From positions 1-5,434 of the forward strand of contig QMYO01000146.1 in NCBI GenBank assembly GCA_003662715.1: 5,434 nt of DNA, given 5' to 3'. The notes beneath the pieces were generated by a model that was given only the letters and a program-made list of their open reading frames with translations, did not search any database and was not told the origin of the DNA. Made by a program: the position numbers and the translations under genes. Numbering within the stretch: position 1 is the first letter of the stretch; each line of letters starts with the position of its first letter. Shown here one piece after another: positions 5,069 to 5,434 of this stretch. This DNA is from Candidatus Bathyarchaeota archaeon. Its GTDB lineage: Archaea; Thermoproteota; Bathyarchaeia; Bathyarchaeales; Bathyarchaeaceae.

Positions 5069-5434
5069 TTGGTAAAGTTTTGCGAAAATGTCATAAATTC
5101 AACGCTGTGCTATAATAATATTGTGCGTAATATGTTGAATGAAGGTGAAATTCGCAAAGTTTCAGACATATTCGGTGCCATTGGAAATCCAATAAGGTTC
5201 AAAATACTCATGCTTGTGAACGAGACTGAGAGACCCCTGCACATAAAAGCAGTAGCAAAAATTCTTAAGAAAGAGTATGCTGCAGTTTATCGCCATGTAA
5301 AAGTTCTAGAAAAAAGTGGGCTCATTAAAATCTATGAAGTTGGGCGATCCCGTGTTCTTTACGCAGAAAACGCAGAGTTAATAAAACGACTTGTTGAAAC
5401 AGCAAAAACAATGATGCGCACACATGCAGAATAG
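5069..5434 (+). CDS. Small winged-helix transcriptional regulator, ArsR-like
   Basis: A 121-residue protein (TTG start) or 100 residues from the ATG at 5132. IFGAIGNPIRFKILMLV (34-50 of the long form) is the classic first helix pair of ArsR-type winged-helix proteins. HIKAVAKILKKEYAAVYRHVKVLEKSGLI (58-86) is the helix-turn-helix with its recognition helix around 70-82, and IYEVGRSRVLYAE (88-100) is the beta wing, followed by a helix suited to dimerisation. The ELCVCDL metal site of arsenic/zinc sensors is missing; the only cysteines (5 and 14) are in the doubtful N-terminal extension, so metal sensing is unlikely. It is likely to sense a metabolite or act as a simple dimeric repressor/activator. 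Its gene follows the enzyme genes and may control the locus, perhaps through the 1402-1418 dyad; this is inference. The start is uncertain: no good ribosome binding site precedes either codon (AGGTAA ends 13 bases before the TTG). The TAG stop is the last codon of the window. Confidence 0.8.
   Translation: MVKFCENVINSTLCYNNIVRNMLNEGEIRKVSDIFGAIGNPIRFKILMLVNETERPLHIKAVAKILKKEYAAVYRHVKVLEKSGLIKIYEVGRSRVLYAENAELIKRLVETAKTMMRTHAE

Noticed and set aside
5069..5434. Arsenic or zinc sensor of the ArsR/SmtB type
   Set aside because: The fold matches, but the Cys metal-binding motif in the recognition region is absent and no metal-resistance gene is nearby.
1..5434. CRISPR array, tRNA/rRNA, insertion sequence or prophage element
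   Set aside because: No spaced repeat series, tRNA-like cloverleaf, transposase or integrase motif, or terminal repeats were seen on reading either strand.

Overview
The window looks like archaeal chromosomal DNA. It is A+T-leaning, its start sites are preceded by GGTGA/GGTGG-type ribosome binding sites, its promoters look like archaeal BRE plus TATA-box elements (purine-rich ACCGAAAA followed by a TTTAT/TTTTAAA box), and several genes are followed by T-rich tracts. The protein style (short, compact metabolic enzymes, an APC permease with a short basic N-terminus, a small winged-helix regulator) would suit an uncultured archaeon such as a Bathyarchaeia-like lineage. That lineage guess is inference only; nothing in the window is a phylogenetic marker.

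Layout: (1) 1-1176, minus strand, is an APC-superfamily amino-acid/amine permease whose 3' end is cut by the left edge. (2) 1177-1482 is a divergent control region of about 300 bases. It holds a TATA box for each direction, a 12-bp direct repeat on the permease side and a perfect inverted repeat next to the promoter on the other side. (3) 1483-2844, plus strand, is a fold-type I, class III PLP aminotransferase resembling glutamate-1-semialdehyde aminomutase. It ends in a hairpin plus T-run that contains its own stop codon. (4) 2920-3882, plus, is a ureohydrolase (agmatinase/arginase superfamily) with all metal ligands but an Asn where the family normally has a catalytic-pocket His. (5) 3909-4931, plus, 26 bases downstream, is a carbamoyltransferase of the ornithine-carbamoyltransferase superfamily. 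It resembles the knotted YgeW/N-acetylornithine branch and lacks the SMG loop of ordinary OTCases. (6) 5069-5434, plus, is a small ArsR-like winged-helix regulator that ends exactly at the right edge.

Taken together, the window reads as a compact accessory nitrogen-metabolism locus: an importer, an enzyme that would split a guanidino (or related amidino) compound, an enzyme that would add or remove a carbamoyl group on an amine, an aminotransferase that could feed the resulting amine/amino acid into central metabolism, and a possible local regulator. The individual families are clear. The substrates are not: each of the three enzymes departs from the best-known member of its family at a place expected to matter for specificity, so the pathway may be an undescribed guanidino/carbamoyl-amine route. 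No RNA genes, CRISPR array, mobile element or phage features were seen.
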